Positions 7,714-19,698 are shown, counted from the stretch's first letter. The stretch is DNA of 64,000 nt from Streptomyces sp. TLI_053 (GCF_900105395.1 NZ_LT629775.1:4424001-4488000); one strand, 5' to 3'. A program made the numbers and translations. Notes: a model not told the origin generated them from the sequence alone.

Positions 7714-7893
7714 TCAGATCGCAGAGTCGAACGGTGAGACCGGACGGGCCCCGACACCGAGCAGCGCGAGTTCGAGGTGGCTCGCCAGCACGCCGGCGTC
7801 CAGCCCCGCCAGTTCGGCGAGGCCGGGACGCGGCCCGGCGAGGCGTTCCTCGGTCCGCTCGGTCACCGTGTACGTCTCTGCGGTCGGCTCCAT
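7714..7893 (-). CDS. fxsA: FxSxx-COOH RiPP precursor peptide
   Basis: A 59-aa peptide gene, ATG at 7893 with GGGA about 9 bases upstream, lying in the gap between fxsT (34-base gap) and fxsB (42-base gap). It starts MEPTAETYTVTERTEERL, has a helical Leu/Ala-rich middle (LAELAGLDAGVLASHLELAL) and ends SPFDSAI. The last five residues, Phe-Asp-Ser-Ala-Ile, fit the FxSxx-COOH rule exactly. It is therefore the likely substrate of FxsB, with modification expected on the Phe-Asp-Ser core. The gene is short and easily missed by automatic calling. Stop codon TGA at 7714-7716. No export signal or obvious protease site is visible. Confidence 0.92.
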   Translation of the reverse strand: MEPTAETYTVTERTEERLAGPRPGLAELAGLDAGVLASHLELALLGVGARPVSPFDSAI

Positions 7894-7927
7894 CGTCAGT
7901 TCCCTTTCGGCAGGCGTCCGCCCGCGG

Positions 7928-12048
<4,121 letters not shown>

Positions 12049-12052
<4 letters not shown>

Positions 12053-13608
12053 CGGTCCGCTTCTCCTTCACTGGGCGCCCGGTTGGTCAGGGGCACGGTC
12101 TCCTCGCGCAGGGCGCCCCTCGGCCCCGGCGCGCCTCCGGCCCCGGCGCCCGCCCCGGGAGTGTTCCCCGTTCCGGGGGCGTTGCCCGGGCGCGGGAGGG
12201 GCGGGCCCGGGGAAGCGGGCGGTTCCGGCGGTACGGGCGGCCAGGCCGGGATGGTGAGGCCGGGCATCGGTCGCGGGTCCGGACCGAGCCCGAACTGGGC
12301 CCGGGCGGCGACCGGGTCGTCGTCCAGCTGGTCGAGCAGGCGGTTCTGGGCGACGGTCACGGTCGAGAGCAGCTCACGCTCGAATCGTTCCCGCCGGATG
12401 TGGATGCGAAAGAGCGGCTCGGGACCGGACCGGTGCAACCAGGTGCGCGCGAACACCTCGCGCACCCCCTCCCAGAGCCGGGCGCGCGCCGGACCGGCCG
12501 GCGGGTCGTCGGTGCTGTCGGGCAGCAGCACGGCGGTGACCGGGTGGTTCTGCCGGTCGAAGTCGCGCAGCGCCTGCCGGAAGGGCTCGGCGCCGGCCGC
12601 CCACGGGTCCACCAGCAGGACGCTGACCTCGTTGTTCTCCCGGGCCCGGTCGAGCGCGTCGGCGAGGTCCGGGCCGACGGTCTCCAGGCTGGTGCTGTGC
12701 CCGGCCCGGGTGATCACCTGCTGGGCCTGGACCGCCAACGAGGGCAGCCGGGGCGGGTGGTAGGGCGCCCAGTCGCGGGGGTGCGCGCCGTACCACCCGC
12801 CCTGGTAGGGCCCGTCCGGGCCGCCGGGACGGCCGTCGGCGAGGTCGCCGCCCGCGGCGGCCCGGTCGGTCCGCACGCTGTCCGCCTCGGAGCGCTGCGC
12901 CGGGAACCGGTCGCCGTTGACCGCGCCGGCCCCGCCCACGACCGCGGGCGGGTCGCCGGCCCGCCGGGCGGCGACGAAGAGCCGGACCAGGCTGCTGCGG
13001 GCGGCGACCGGGGCGGCCTCCTCCACCGGGAAGCAGCCCTCCACCTGCCCGAGGTCGAGGTCGCGCAGCTCGGCGACCCGCCAGGAGGCGGCCTCCCGGA
13101 TCCGCTCGGCGATCACCCGCACCACCTTGCGGTACGCGGTGCCCTGCGGGTCGGTCCGCAGCAGGTGGCGCAGCCCGCCGGTGGCGTACTCGGCGCCGAA
13201 GTCGTGCTGCATGTACTGGATCCGCCGGACCTCGGCGGGCAGGTCCTCGGGCGGCGGCTCCCACAGGACGGGGATGAGGGCCGGGACGCTCTCCCCGGTC
13301 TGCTCCTCGTGGCGCCGCGTCCGGCCGTCGAAGGCCGTCCACTCCTTGCCGCAGTAGGGGCTGGCGAAGTAGGCGGGCGAGTAGAGGGCGACCATGGTGC
13401 GGCTGGCGCCGAGCATCCGGGAGAGCTGCCGCTCCCAGTCGTCGCCGATCCGCAGCCGTTCGGTGTCCCGGTAGGCGAGTTCGCCCGGTCCGGCCTCGGG
13501 CTCGATCCGGGCCAGTTCGTCCCGCAGGTCGGTGAAGAACTGGTCGACGAAGGCACCCCCGGCCAGGTGGTCCCGCCGCGCGTAGCTGAAGAAGAAGTAC
13601 GGCCGCAC
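12049..13608 (-). CDS. fxsC: FxsC: TIR-like protein of the FxSxx-COOH system
   Basis: 519 aa from a GTG at 13608 preceded by AAGGTGGGGGG. The N-terminal 150 residues are TIR-like: YFFFSYARRDH at the start, a DWERQLSRMLGASRTMVALYSPAYFASPYCGKEW strand-helix block in mid-domain (quoted in part: MVALYSPAYF, YCGKEW). The middle and C-terminal parts are variable and proline/glycine-rich at the very end, with another alpha/beta region (VSVLLVDPWAAG, VTAVLLPDS). This matches the FxsC family that accompanies fxsA/B/T. First gene of the operon; translationally coupled to fxsT through ATGA. TIR-like proteins can be scaffolds or NAD-consuming enzymes; no clear catalytic Glu could be assigned by eye. Confidence 0.9.
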
Positions 13609-13861
13609 CCAGAAAACCCCCCACCTTGCCGGTGAACGACCCCACCTTACTGGCGGGCTGACACAAGGTCAGCCGGTGGGCGGAGGAAGGTGTAGTGGTG
13701 TCGTCACAAGTGCGACCCCGCGGGGCTACGGGCCTGGTCGGGGGCGTGCGGGTGCGGCCCGGGACCGACGGCGCGGACGCGGACGGACCGGCCCCGCGGG
13801 CACGGCCCGGCCCGCTCCCCGGGCAGGGTCGACCGGACTCGGGGGCACCGCCCGGCCGGAC
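13609..13861. other. Intergenic region with the fxs promoter; no gene
   Basis: About 250 bases between the fxsC start and the pdxH stop, both on the minus strand. The half next to fxsC carries promoter- and operator-like elements and a repeated AAGGTGGGG. The half next to pdxH is featureless GC-rich sequence with no supported reading frame. Confidence 0.5.
13644..13674 (-). promoter_or_regulatory. Predicted fxs promoter with overlapping inverted repeat
   Basis: On the minus strand CTGACC and TAAGGT are 17 bases apart, about 36 bases upstream of the fxsC start. A perfect inverted repeat GGCTGAC-N5-GTCAGCC (13656 region to 13674) covers the -35 element, as expected for a repressor site. No regulator gene is encoded next to the operon. 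Confidence 0.5.
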
Positions 13862-14587
13862 TCACGGGCAGAGCCGCTCCACCCGCCAGCCCGCCGGGGC
13901 AGCCGGGTCGGCGAGGTAGCGCAGCCGGTCGTGCAGCCGGTTCTCCCGCCCCTGCCAGAACTCCACGCTCTCCGGCACCACCCGGTAGCCGCCCCAGAAG
14001 GGCGGCACCGGCACGCCCTCGCCCTCCGGGTAGCGCCGCTCGAGGTCCGCGTAGCGCTGCTCCAGCACCTCCCGCGAGGCGACCGGGCTGGACTGCTCGC
14101 TGGCCCAGGCGCCGAGTTGGGAGCCGTGCGGGCGGGTGCGGAAGTAGGCGGCGGTCTCGTCCCGGCCGACCTTCTCCACCGGGCCCTGGACGATCACCTG
14201 GCGGGCCAGCGCGACCCACGGGAAGAGCAGCGCCGCGTACGGGTTGGCCGCGAGCTCGGTGCCCTTGCGGGAGCCGTAGTTGGTGAAGAAGACAAAGCCG
14301 CGGGCGTCGAACCCCTTGAGCAGCACGGTGCGCGAGCTGGGCCGCCCCTGGGCGTCGGCAGTGGAGAGCACCATCGCGTTGGGCTCCACCACCCCGGCGT
14401 CGTCCGCGTCGTGGAACCACCGCGTGAACTGGCCCATCGGCTCGGCGGCGAGGTCCTCCTCGGCCAGTCCCTCGTGCGTGTAGTGCTTGCGCATCACGGC
14501 GAGGTCCGGCCCGGGTCGGGCCTCGTCGGCCGGGATCCGGGTGGCGGGGGGCAGGGGCGTCGACTGGGCGCGGTCCGGGGTCTGCAC
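13862..14587 (-). CDS. pdxH: Pyridoxamine 5'-phosphate oxidase
   Basis: About 241 aa from a GTG at 14587 (a TTG 27 bases further upstream is the alternative). Oxidises pyridoxine/pyridoxamine phosphate to pyridoxal phosphate with FMN and oxygen. Visible family blocks: MRKHY at the N-terminus, MVLSTADAQGRPSSRTVLLKGFD, FFTNYGSRKG, SEQSSPV, PPFWGGYRVVPESVEFWQG and the C-terminal WRVERLCP. Length agrees with the family. It is the only vitamin B6 gene here and stands divergent from the citrate synthase gene. The phosphoserine aminotransferase encoded 1.5 kb away uses its product, but there is no operon link. Confidence 0.94.
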   Translation of the reverse strand: MQTPDRAQSTPLPPATRIPADEARPGPDLAVMRKHYTHEGLAEEDLAAEPMGQFTRWFHDADDAGVVEPNAMVLSTADAQGRPSSRTVLLKGFDARGFVFFTNYGSRKGTELAANPYAALLFPWVALARQVIVQGPVEKVGRDETAAYFRTRPHGSQLGAWASEQSSPVASREVLEQRYADLERRYPEGEGVPVPPFWGGYRVVPESVEFWQGRENRLHDRLRYLADPAAPAGWRVERLCP

Positions 14588-14910
14588 GTCAACATCATCC
14601 CGTACGACAAGCAACCGGCACCGCTACCTCCGGACAAACCCCGGTGGGAGATAAGGTGACTCGCCACCGCTTGACCGCCCGTCGTACGGTGATTTGTCCT
14701 GAACCGCACCCTTGGTTCCGGAGATTTCCCGGGCACGACCGGCCCTCGGGCGAAAAGTCAAGCGGGCCCTCGGGAAACATCACCATGGTGGTGTATGGCG
14801 CAATGCACCCCGTGCCTGTCACCCTGGCACCGAGTGCCAACCACCATTCGGTCACTGGTGTGCCTCCCCACCACGGAGGCCCGCCGATCGCAGAACTGAA
14901 GGAGCCGTGC
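14588..14910. other. Divergent promoter region between pdxH and citrate synthase
   Basis: About 320 bases with no supported gene, less GC-rich than its flanks. It contains the palindromes CACCATGGTG (14781-14790) and TGGCAC-CGA-GTGCCA (14825-14839), both on the citrate-synthase side, and presumably holds the promoters of both divergent genes. No clear -35/-10 pair could be fixed by eye. Confidence 0.45.
14825..14839. promoter_or_regulatory. Inverted repeat TGGCAC-CGA-GTGCCA upstream of citrate synthase
   Basis: A perfect 6-bp inverted repeat with 3-nt spacer 71 bases upstream of the citrate synthase start. It could be an operator; no regulator is implicated by context. Confidence 0.3.
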
Positions 14911-16011
14911 ATGTCCGACTTCGTACCCGGGCTCGAAGGCGTCGTCGCTTTCGAGAGCGAGATCGCCGAACCCGACCGTGAAGGCGGCGCCCTGCGGTAC
15001 CGAGGCGTCGACATCGACGACCTGGTTGGCAATGTCTCCTTCGGTCACGTCTGGGGCCTGCTGGTCGACGGCAAGTTCAACCCCGGCCTGCCGGCCGCCG
15101 AGCCGTTCCCGATCCCCGTCCACTCCGGCGACATCCGGGTCGACGTGCAGTCCGCCCTCGCCATGCTCGCCCCGGTCTGGGGCCTCAAGCCGCTCCTGGA
15201 CATCGACGCCGAGCAGGCCCGCGACGACCTCGCCCGCGCCGCCGTGATGGCGCTGTCCTACGTCGCCCAGTCCGCCCGCGGCCAGGGCCTGCCGATGGTC
15301 CCGCAGAGCGAGATCGACAAGGCCGAGACCGTGGTCGAGCGGTTCATGATCCGCTGGCGCGGCGAGCCGGACCCGAAGCACGTCAAGGCCATCGACGCCT
15401 ACTGGACCTCCGCCGCCGAGCACGGCATGAACGCCTCCACGTTCACCGCCCGCGTCATCGCCTCCACCGGTGCCGACGTCGCGGCCGCCCTGTCCGGCGC
15501 CGTCGGCGCGATGTCCGGCCCGCTGCACGGCGGCGCCCCGTCCCGCGTGCTCGGCATGATCGAGGAGATCGAGCGCACCGGCGACGCGACCGCCTGGGTC
15601 AAGAACGCCCTGGACAAGGGCGAGCGCCTGATGGGCTTCGGCCACCGCGTCTACCGCGCCGAGGACCCGCGCGCCCGCGTGCTGCGCCGCACCGCCAAGG
15701 AGCTCGGCGCGCCGCGCTTCGAGGTCGCCGAGGCGCTGGAGAAGGCCGCGCTGGAGGAGCTGCACAACCGCCGCCCCGACCGCGTGCTGGCCACCAACGT
15801 CGAGTTCTGGGCCGCCATCATGCTGGACTTCGCCGAGGTCCCGGCGCACATGTTCACCTCGATGTTCACCTGCGCCCGGACCGCCGGCTGGTCGGCGCAC
15901 ATCCTGGAGCAGAAGCGCACCGGCCGCCTCGTGCGCCCCGCCGCGCGCTACATCGGCCCCGGCCCGCGCAGCCCCCGCGACATCGAGGGCTTCGAGGCCA
16001 TCGCCGGCTGA
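14911..16011 (+). CDS. Citrate synthase 2
   Basis: 366 aa, ATG at 14911 behind GAAGGAG. Condenses acetyl-CoA and oxaloacetate at the entry of the TCA cycle, or acts as a methylcitrate-synthase-like paralogue. Family blocks: RGVDIDDL, SGPLHGGAPSRV (active-site His), GFGHRVYRAEDPRA (second His), and RLVRPAARYIGPGPR near the end. It is shorter at the N-terminus than the hexameric type I bacterial enzyme and belongs to the actinobacterial citrate synthase 2 group. Oddity: the position of the usual catalytic Asp (NVDF) reads NVEFW, a Glu; this may be normal for the subgroup. Single gene, closed by a strong terminator. Confidence 0.93.
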   Translation: MSDFVPGLEGVVAFESEIAEPDREGGALRYRGVDIDDLVGNVSFGHVWGLLVDGKFNPGLPAAEPFPIPVHSGDIRVDVQSALAMLAPVWGLKPLLDIDAEQARDDLARAAVMALSYVAQSARGQGLPMVPQSEIDKAETVVERFMIRWRGEPDPKHVKAIDAYWTSAAEHGMNASTFTARVIASTGADVAAALSGAVGAMSGPLHGGAPSRVLGMIEEIERTGDATAWVKNALDKGERLMGFGHRVYRAEDPRARVLRRTAKELGAPRFEVAEALEKAALEELHNRRPDRVLATNVEFWAAIMLDFAEVPAHMFTSMFTCARTAGWSAHILEQKRTGRLVRPAARYIGPGPRSPRDIEGFEAIAG

Positions 16012-16033
16012 CACCGCCGTCGCCACTCCCCCG

Positions 16034-16070
16034 ACAGCGGGTCCGGATACCGAACCGGACCCGCTGTTTC
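16034..16070 (+). terminator. Rho-independent terminator of citrate synthase
   Basis: ACAGCGGGTCCGG and its perfect complement (13-bp stem) with an 8-nt loop, followed by TTTC, 23 bases after the stop codon. Confidence 0.85.
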
Positions 16071-16153
16071 CGCAGCTCGCGGGCGGGTGCGGGGCATCTC
16101 AGCGGGCGGACGGGCGTCGAACCGCGGGCGCCCCGGCCGGTAGGCTGCGGCGC

Positions 16154-17272
16154 GTGGCTCAGATCCAGATCCCCGCTGACATCAAGCCCGCCGACGGCCG
16201 TTTCGGCTGTGGCCCCTCCAAGGTGCGCCCCGAGGCCCTGAGTGCCCTCGCCGCCACCGAGACCTCCCTGCTCGGCACCTCCCACCGCCAGGCCCCGGTG
16301 AAGAACCTGGTCAAGCGCGTGCGCGAGGGCGTGAGCAGCCTGTTCTCCCTCCCCGAGGGATACCAGGTGGTACTCGGCAACGGCGGGTCCACCGCCTTCT
16401 GGGACATCGCGGCCTTCGGCCTGGTACGCGAGAAGTCCCAGCACCTCGACTTCGGCGAGTTCTCCTCCAAGTTCGCCTCCTCCGTGAAGGCCGCGCCCTG
16501 GCTCGCCGAGCCGAGCGTGATCAAGACCGCCCCGGGCACCCACCCGCTGCCGGTCGCCGAGGCCGGGGTGGACGTCTACGGACTCACCCACAACGAGACC
16601 TCCACCGGCGTCGCGATGCCGATCGCCCGCCCGGCCGGTGCCGACCAGGGTTCGCTGGTGCTGGTCGACGCCACCTCGGGCGCCGGCGGCCTGCCGGTGG
16701 ACATCACCGAGACCGACGTCTACTACTTCGCCCCGCAGAAGTCCTTCGCCTCCGAGGGCGGGCTGTGGCTGGCGTCGTTCTCCCCGGCCGCCCTGGAGCG
16801 CGCCGCCGAGATCGCCGGCTCCGGCCGGTACGTCCCGCCGTTCTTCGACCTGCCGACGGCGATCGACAACTCGTCGAAGGACCAGACGTACAACACCCCG
16901 TCCATCGCCACCCTCTTCCTGCTGGCCGACCAGCTGGAATGGATGAACGGCAACGGCGGGCTCGACTGGGCCGTCGCCCGTACGGCTGATTCCTCGTCCC
17001 GGCTGTACGGCTGGGCCGAGAAGTCCTCGTTCGCCAACCCGTTCGTGGCGAACCCGGCCGAGCGCTCCCAGGTCGTCGGCACGATCGACTTCGACGACTC
17101 GGTGGACGCCGCCGCCGTCGCCAAGGCGCTGCGTGCCAACGGCATCGTCGACACCGAGCCGTACCGCAAGCTCGGCCGCAACCAGCTGCGGGTCGCGATG
17201 TTCCCGGCGATCGAGCCGGCCGACGTCGAGGCGCTCACGGTCTGCATCGACTACGTGGTCGAGCGGCTCTGA
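16154..17272 (+). CDS. serC: Phosphoserine aminotransferase
   Basis: 372 aa, GTG at 16154. A class V PLP-dependent aminotransferase that converts 3-phosphohydroxypyruvate and glutamate to phosphoserine in serine synthesis. The N-terminal FGCGPSKVRPEAL and LGTSHRQAPVKNLV blocks are typical of the actinobacterial form; the PLP lysine is K196 in FAPQKSFAS; and FDDSVDAAAVAKALRANG is near the C-terminus. Length fits the family. It is monocistronic, followed by a strong hairpin, so it seems to be expressed independently of its neighbours. Confidence 0.95.
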   Translation: MAQIQIPADIKPADGRFGCGPSKVRPEALSALAATETSLLGTSHRQAPVKNLVKRVREGVSSLFSLPEGYQVVLGNGGSTAFWDIAAFGLVREKSQHLDFGEFSSKFASSVKAAPWLAEPSVIKTAPGTHPLPVAEAGVDVYGLTHNETSTGVAMPIARPAGADQGSLVLVDATSGAGGLPVDITETDVYYFAPQKSFASEGGLWLASFSPAALERAAEIAGSGRYVPPFFDLPTAIDNSSKDQTYNTPSIATLFLLADQLEWMNGNGGLDWAVARTADSSSRLYGWAEKSSFANPFVANPAERSQVVGTIDFDDSVDAAAVAKALRANGIVDTEPYRKLGRNQLRVAMFPAIEPADVEALTVCIDYVVERL

Positions 17273-17327
17273 CCGACCGCACCGGCTGCACGGCCGGGCA
17301 GTCCCGGCCGACCGCACCCGCACGTGT

Positions 17328-17362
17328 GAAGGGCCACCGCCTCCGGGCGGTGGCCCTTCTCC
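17328..17362 (+). terminator. Rho-independent terminator of serC
   Basis: GAAGGGCCACCGCC pairs perfectly with GGCGGTGGCCCTTC across a TCCG tetraloop (14-bp stem), followed by TCC. Confidence 0.82.
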
Positions 17363-17381
17363 GTTCCGCCGGCCCCGGCTG

Positions 17382-17471
17382 CTACCGGCCGACCAGCGAA
17401 CTGGCCAGCACGATCACCAGCAGCAGGACGAGCGCGCCGGTCACGATTCGCATGCGAGTCTTGGGATCCAC
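17382..17471 (-). CDS. 29-aa single-pass membrane peptide
   Basis: A GTG-started frame too short for usual calling: a positively charged start (MDPKTRMR), one hydrophobic helix (IVTGALVLLLVIVLASSLV) and a Gly-Arg end. The positive-inside layout and clean stop argue for a real small membrane protein. It ends 20 bases from the serC terminator on the opposite strand, and starts just downstream of the SDR stop at 17504, so it could share the SDR transcript (32-base gap). I recall similar tiny proteins beside serC in Streptomyces, but this is memory, not a search. Function unknown. Confidence 0.5.
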   Translation of the reverse strand: MDPKTRMRIVTGALVLLLVIVLASSLVGR

Positions 17472-17503
17472 GGTCAACGAGCGTACCCCCGCACGCTCCG
17501 CGC

Positions 17504-18268
17504 TCAGACGCCGAGGTTGGATCCGCCGCTGGCGTCGAGGTTCTGGCCGGTGACCCAGCGGGCGTCGTCCGAGGCCAGGAAGGCCACCACGTCCGCCACG
17601 TCGCCCGGCTCGGCGACCCGGTCGAACACCGAGTACGAGGACGCCCGCGCCCGCGCCGACGGATCCGCCAGCCAGGGATTGATGTCGGTGGCCACGATGC
17701 CCGGCAGCACCGCGTTGACGGTGATCCCGCGCGGCCCCAGCTCCTGGGCGAGGGTCAGCGTCAGGGTGTTCAGCGCCCCCTTGGTCATCGCGTAGGCGAC
17801 GGCCTCCGGGAACGCCACCCGGGTCACGCCCGAGGAGACGTTCACGATCCGCCCGCCGTCGCGCAGCCGGTCCAGGCCGTGCCGGACGACGAAGAACGGC
17901 GCCCGGGTGTTGACGGCGAAGACCCGGTCGTAGGCGGCCTCGTCCACCTCGTGGATCCGCCCCGGCTGCCCGATCCCGGCGTTGTTCACCAGGATGTCCA
18001 GCCCGTGGCCGCCGTCGTACCCGGCCAGCCCGGCGTCGAAGGCCGCCCAGAGCGCCTCGGCGTCCCCGGGCACACCGAGTTCGGCGGCGACCGCGAAGGC
18101 CCGGCCGCCGTCACGCTCGATCTCCTTCGCCGTCCGCCCGGCCGCCTCCGGGTCCCGCCCGTGCACCGCGACCAGCGCGCCCTCCCGTGCCAGCCGCTCG
18201 GCGATGCCCCGCCCGATGCCCCGGCTGCCGCCCGTCACCAGCGCCGTCCGCCCGGTCAACCTCGACAT
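17504..18268 (-). CDS. Short-chain dehydrogenase/reductase
   Basis: 254 aa from the ATG at 18268; the frame extends upstream but overlaps the divergent tetR promoter, so the longer form is rejected. A classical SDR: cofactor loop TGGSRGIGRGIAE (residues 12-24), NNAG in ILVNNAGIGQ, catalytic Ser in NVSSG, and YAMTK with Tyr at residue 159. The Arg/Asp pattern after the glycine loop (VHGRDPE) fits NADP(H). The C-terminal WVTGQNLDASGG is typical of 3-oxoacyl-reductase-like SDRs. Divergent from a TetR gene with two operator-like sites between them, so it is probably the repressor's target. Substrate unknown. Confidence 0.9.
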   Translation of the reverse strand: MSRLTGRTALVTGGSRGIGRGIAERLAREGALVAVHGRDPEAAGRTAKEIERDGGRAFAVAAELGVPGDAEALWAAFDAGLAGYDGGHGLDILVNNAGIGQPGRIHEVDEAAYDRVFAVNTRAPFFVVRHGLDRLRDGGRIVNVSSGVTRVAFPEAVAYAMTKGALNTLTLTLAQELGPRGITVNAVLPGIVATDINPWLADPSARARASSYSVFDRVAEPGDVADVVAFLASDDARWVTGQNLDASGGSNLGV

Positions 18269-18311
18269 GACCGCCCCCTTCTTCCGGGTGCCGCCGGTCC
18301 GGCGGCACCCA

Positions 18312-18373
18312 TTTCTGTAGTGATCGCTAATGAAATGACCGTAGCACGGTTTCTGTAGTGGGCGATATAGAAT
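18312..18373. promoter_or_regulatory. Twin operators and -10 between the SDR and tetR genes
   Basis: Two direct copies of TTTCTGTAGTGRKCG at 18312-18326 and 18350-18364. The first extends into the near-perfect palindrome TAGTGATCGCTA, the second runs into TATAGAAT, a -10-like box only a few bases before the tetR start. The layout suggests autoregulation and repression of the SDR gene. Confidence 0.6.
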
Positions 18374-18379
18374 CGGCGC

Positions 18380-18976
18380 ATGGCCACCACCCCTGCGAAG
18401 CGCGGCCGCCCGCGCTCCTTCGACCGCGAGGCCGCCCTGGAGCAGGCCCTGCGGCTGTTCTGGGAACGCGGCTACGAGGCGACCTCGGTCGCCGACCTCA
18501 CCACCGCGATGGGCATCCGCCCGCCGAGCCTCTACGCGGCCTTCGGCGACAAGAGCGCCCTCTTCGGCGAGGTGGTCGACCGGTACCGGGAGGGCCACGG
18601 CGCCTACGCGACCCGCGCGCTCGCCGAGGAGCCCACCGCCCGGGCCGGGGTGGCCCGGATGCTGCGCGAGGCCGCCGCCATGGCGACCGACCCCGACCAC
18701 CCGTGGGGCTGTCTGCTGATCAGCTCGACGGTCAACTGCACCTCGCCCGAGGTGACCGGGGCCGTCCGGGACATGCGCAACGCCAATGTCCGCGCCCTGG
18801 AATCACTGATCCGCGCCGACGTCGCGGCCGGTCACGAGCCCGCCGGGACGGACCCGGCGGCCCTGGCGCAGTTCACCGCGGCCGTGGTCCAGGGCATGTC
18901 GCAGCGCGCTCGCGACGGCGCGACCCGCGCCGAACTGGAACGGGTCGCGGCGGACGCCATGCGGATCTGGCCCTGA
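18380..18976 (+). CDS. TetR/AcrR-family regulator
   Basis: 198 aa, ATG at 18380. Helix-turn-helix at residues about 15-60: RSFDREAALEQALRLFWERGYEATSVADLT followed by PPSLYAAFGDKSALF (quoted in parts). The remainder is a ligand-binding helical bundle with WGCLLISSTVN, the block typical of the YcdC/C-terminal-domain TetR subgroup that often controls an adjacent oxidoreductase. The start codon lies within a few bases of a TATAGAAT box, so the mRNA may be leaderless or nearly so. Expected to bind the twin sites at 18312-18364 and control itself and the SDR gene. Confidence 0.92.
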   Translation: MATTPAKRGRPRSFDREAALEQALRLFWERGYEATSVADLTTAMGIRPPSLYAAFGDKSALFGEVVDRYREGHGAYATRALAEEPTARAGVARMLREAAAMATDPDHPWGCLLISSTVNCTSPEVTGAVRDMRNANVRALESLIRADVAAGHEPAGTDPAALAQFTAAVVQGMSQRARDGATRAELERVAADAMRIWP

Positions 18977-19060
18977 CCGGAGCACCGGCCCGACCGCAGC
19001 ACCGACCCGGCCGAGGCACCGGCCCGACCGGAGCACCGGCCCGACCGAGGGACCGGCCCG
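18976..19060. repeat. Five-copy 17-bp tandem repeat
   Basis: Five contiguous copies of a 17-bp unit close to ACCGGAGCACCGGCCCG, with variation mostly at positions 5-8 of the unit. It starts at the last base of the tetR stop codon and fills the gap to the convergent thpR stop. Confidence 0.75.
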
Positions 19061-19061
19061 C

Positions 19062-19652
19062 TCAGCCCTCCCAGCGGGCCAGCGGCCAGGAGGCCAGTGA
19101 GCCGTAGTGGGCGAAGCCGCCGCCCTGCTCGCTCTGCATCAGGTGCAGCTCGGCGGCCTCCCAGTCCGGCCCGCGGTACCCCTCCAGGGCCTGCGCCAGC
19201 CCGTCCAGCTCCGCCGCGGCCGCCCGCTGCACCGCGCGCCGCTGCCCCCGTGAGGACCCCGCCCTGGCCAGCGTCAGATGGGGGTGGAAGCTGAACGCGT
19301 CCGCCTCGCCCGCCACCTCCGCGGTGGCCCCGGCCACCGCCTCGGCCAGCCCGCGCAGTGCCCACACCCGCCCCTCCACCCCGGCCCAGAGCACCTTGTC
19401 GCCGAACCGGCCGGCCCCGGCCAGCCGCAACGGGTGCGCCGGATTCACCGCCGCCACCGCCGCCAGACCGGCCGACAGCTCCGGCACCCGGTCCTCCGGC
19501 ACCTCGCCGAGGAACGCCAGGGTCAGGTGCCAGCCCTCGACCGCCGTCCAGCGCAGCCGGTCCGCCCCGGGCAGCCCGCGCACCGGCGCCACCGCGTCGA
19601 CCAGGTCCTGCAACGCCTCCACCGGAGGCAGCACCGCCACGAAGAGCCTCAT
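19062..19652 (-). CDS. thpR: RNA 2',3'-cyclic phosphodiesterase (2'-5' RNA ligase family)
   Basis: 196 aa from the ATG at 19652; the longer open frame upstream is antisense to the GNAT gene and is rejected. The two catalytic HxTx motifs of the 2H phosphoesterase family are present: HLTLAFLGEVP near residue 42 and HPHLTLARAG near residue 140. The start MRLFVAVLPP and the end GGGFAHYGSLASWPL fit ThpR. The enzyme hydrolyses 2',3'-cyclic phosphate RNA ends and can ligate tRNA halves in vitro. It is convergent with tetR, separated only by the 17-bp repeat array, and divergent from the GNAT gene. Confidence 0.9.
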   Translation of the reverse strand: MRLFVAVLPPVEALQDLVDAVAPVRGLPGADRLRWTAVEGWHLTLAFLGEVPEDRVPELSAGLAAVAAVNPAHPLRLAGAGRFGDKVLWAGVEGRVWALRGLAEAVAGATAEVAGEADAFSFHPHLTLARAGSSRGQRRAVQRAAAAELDGLAQALEGYRGPDWEAAELHLMQSEQGGGFAHYGSLASWPLARWEG

Positions 19653-19698
19653 GGGGACATCTTCCACCGGGCGACGGTTTGGACTAGAACGGTTTTCC

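Noticed and set aside
13695..13919. A 74-codon plus-strand frame between fxsC and pdxH
   Set aside because: No ribosome binding site, Pro/Gly/Arg-rich translation, and its end overlaps pdxH on the other strand.
18269..18700. N-terminal extension of the SDR gene to 18700
   Set aside because: It would cover the tetR start and both operators; the ATG at 18268 gives the standard SDR length with TGxxxGIG at residue 12.
18976..19060. Possible CRISPR array
   Set aside because: Units are only 17 bp and contiguous with no unique spacers, so it is a simple tandem repeat.
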